Source: Clostridia bacterium
Lineage (GTDB): Bacteria; Bacillota; Clostridia; Oscillospirales; CAG-272
NCBI GenBank assembly: GCA_029010655.1
Contig: JAQXKW010000093.1
Location: forward strand, 1-23,113
DNA length: 23,113 nt
Direction: 5' to 3'
This document shows, piece by piece, positions 22,238 through 23,113 of this stretch. The notes below the pieces were generated by a model. The model worked only from the letters and a program-made list of their open reading frames with translations, searched no databases and had not been told where the DNA came from. A program made the translations under genes and the position numbers. Every line of letters starts with the position of its first letter. Position 1 is the stretch's first letter.

Positions 22238-23113
22238 TCATATCAATTCATCCGACTGAAGCACCGAAGCGCCGTCGGGCGACACGGTTTCCCGGAGCCC
22301 GTAAAGGTCGGCGCCCGCATGGCGCAGTCTCATTTTGCAGTCTGCCGCATATTCCTGCCGCCCAACGGGAGAAACGTATCTTTCCCACGGGTCAAACAGC
22401 AGAACCTCCGTTACACAGCCGCAGCCCGCACCGCCGAAGGCGGTGGGAACGGCGCAGTAATCCGCAAGGTTTACCGGGTCTATATTAGCCGTAACAATTT
22501 TTACGGTCACGTTTGCGGCTTCTCCGATAGCGTCCGTGAGCCTTCCGATACGGTTTTCCTTTGCAACAACGGGAGTGGAGGCAAATCTTCGGCACAGCTC
22601 GTCAAAATCTGCGCTGTCGCAAAGCTCTAAAGATTCCACGCCGTCTCTGCCAAACCAGATAACGGTGCAAAGATTGCCGCATCTCAGCTCCTTTGCCGCC
22701 GCCGCAACAGTGATTTCAGCCACTCCGTCGGCGCAGTATTCGGGCATTTCGTCGGCAAATTCACCCTTTGGCACGCCGCCCCAGCGGCGCTGTGCCTCTT
22801 CAAGCTCGGAGCGGGTCGCCTTTTCGGTGTCCTCCCCGATTATCTTTTCCAGAGCCTCAACGGTTTCCATAACATCGTGTTCCGGCTCTTTTTTCGCTTT
22901 TTTCTTTTCTTTCTTACCGGCGGCGGAGGTCTCACGAATGAGACGGTCTATCATTTCCGCCGCTTCCATTTGCCCTGCGTTAATGCCGCGGGCACGGTTT
23001 TTCAGATATTTTTTCTTTTTCCGCTTTTCGCCGAGAGAGGCGAAAAAGCCGGAAATAAATGTTCCCGTGCCTTTCAGCGCCTTTTTGCGCCTTGCTTCAC
23101 GGACTGCACGGCG
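22238..23113 (-). CDS. C-terminal part of a probable DUF58 protein, 5' end outside the window
   Basis: The - strand frame stays open to the right edge, so the ATG at 22969 is internal and the gene continues beyond. The visible 292 codons begin with a very basic stretch (RRKK, KRKKKYLKNR, KKEKKKAKKE), a charged linker, then a segment from about 22790 down that alternates helices and strands (VAEITVAAAAKELRCG, LCTVIWFG, DFDELCRRFAS, VKIVTANIDP, EVLLFDP). The position next to a transglutaminase/DUF4129 gene and the VIWFG...SLEL pattern fit the vWA-like C-terminal domain of DUF58 proteins, but the diagnostic core lies outside the window. The stop is 13 bases before the transglutaminase start, so the two are one operon. 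Confidence 0.6.
   Translation of the reverse strand, partial: RRAVREARRKKALKGTGTFISGFFASLGEKRKKKKYLKNRARGINAGQMEAAEMIDRLIRETSAAGKKEKKKAKKEPEHDVMETVEALEKIIGEDTEKATRSELEEAQRRWGGVPKGEFADEMPEYCADGVAEITVAAAAKELRCGNLCTVIWFGRDGVESLELCDSADFDELCRRFASTPVVAKENRIGRLTDAIGEAANVTVKIVTANIDPVNLADYCAVPTAFGGAGCGCVTEVLLFDPWERYVSPVGRQEYAADCKMRLRHAGADLYGLRETVSPDGASVLQSDELI

Overview
The window looks like chromosome from a gut-type Clostridia, most likely an Oscillospiraceae/Ruminococcus-like anaerobe. The reasons are the type I dockerin on a secreted BspA-type leucine-rich repeat protein, strong TTGACA-17-TATAAT promoters with GGAGG ribosome binding sites, the low-GC Firmicutes-style YveK/YwqCDE tyrosine phosphorelay genes, a Mini-RNase III gene, and intergenic DNA full of short palindromic repeats. 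The placement is an inference from gene families; no rRNA or other phylogenetic marker is in the window.

Layout on the + strand, left to right: a 5'-truncated secreted-type repeat protein (TPR-like then RCC1 repeats); a murC - DUF5107/TPR - EamA transporter operon; a 433-base gap holding a MITE-like palindrome and strong hairpins; then, on the - strand, the dockerin/LRR protein. Its consensus promoter faces a second consensus promoter on the + strand that drives a hexosamine-kinase-like gene followed by a complete polysaccharide co-polymerase / BY-kinase / PHP phosphatase module. The kinase has an extraordinary Tyr-Gly tail. After a convergent terminator region comes a - strand operon of AbrB-type regulator, ABC ATPase and ABC permease. 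It is controlled by a promoter whose -10 lies in a perfect palindrome. Divergent from it are a membrane-anchored protein of unknown function and 6-phosphofructokinase (pfkA).

The right third is - strand. It reads, in transcription order from the right edge: a 3' fragment of a probable DUF58 protein, a large membrane transglutaminase-like protein with DUF4129, mrnC, cysE, a putative Se/S carrier (DUF3343) and a class V aminotransferase (cysteine desulfurase family). The last two are bracketed by inverted copies of a hairpin plus heptanucleotide repeat.

No tRNA, rRNA, CRISPR array, phage or transposase gene was seen. The points most worth a second look are the tyrosine-rich kinase tail, the transglutaminase that has a Ser where the catalytic His is expected, the self-contained operator/promoter in front of the AbrB-ABC operon, the triloop hairpin array with ATATCAC spacers, and the bracketed Se/S carrier pair.
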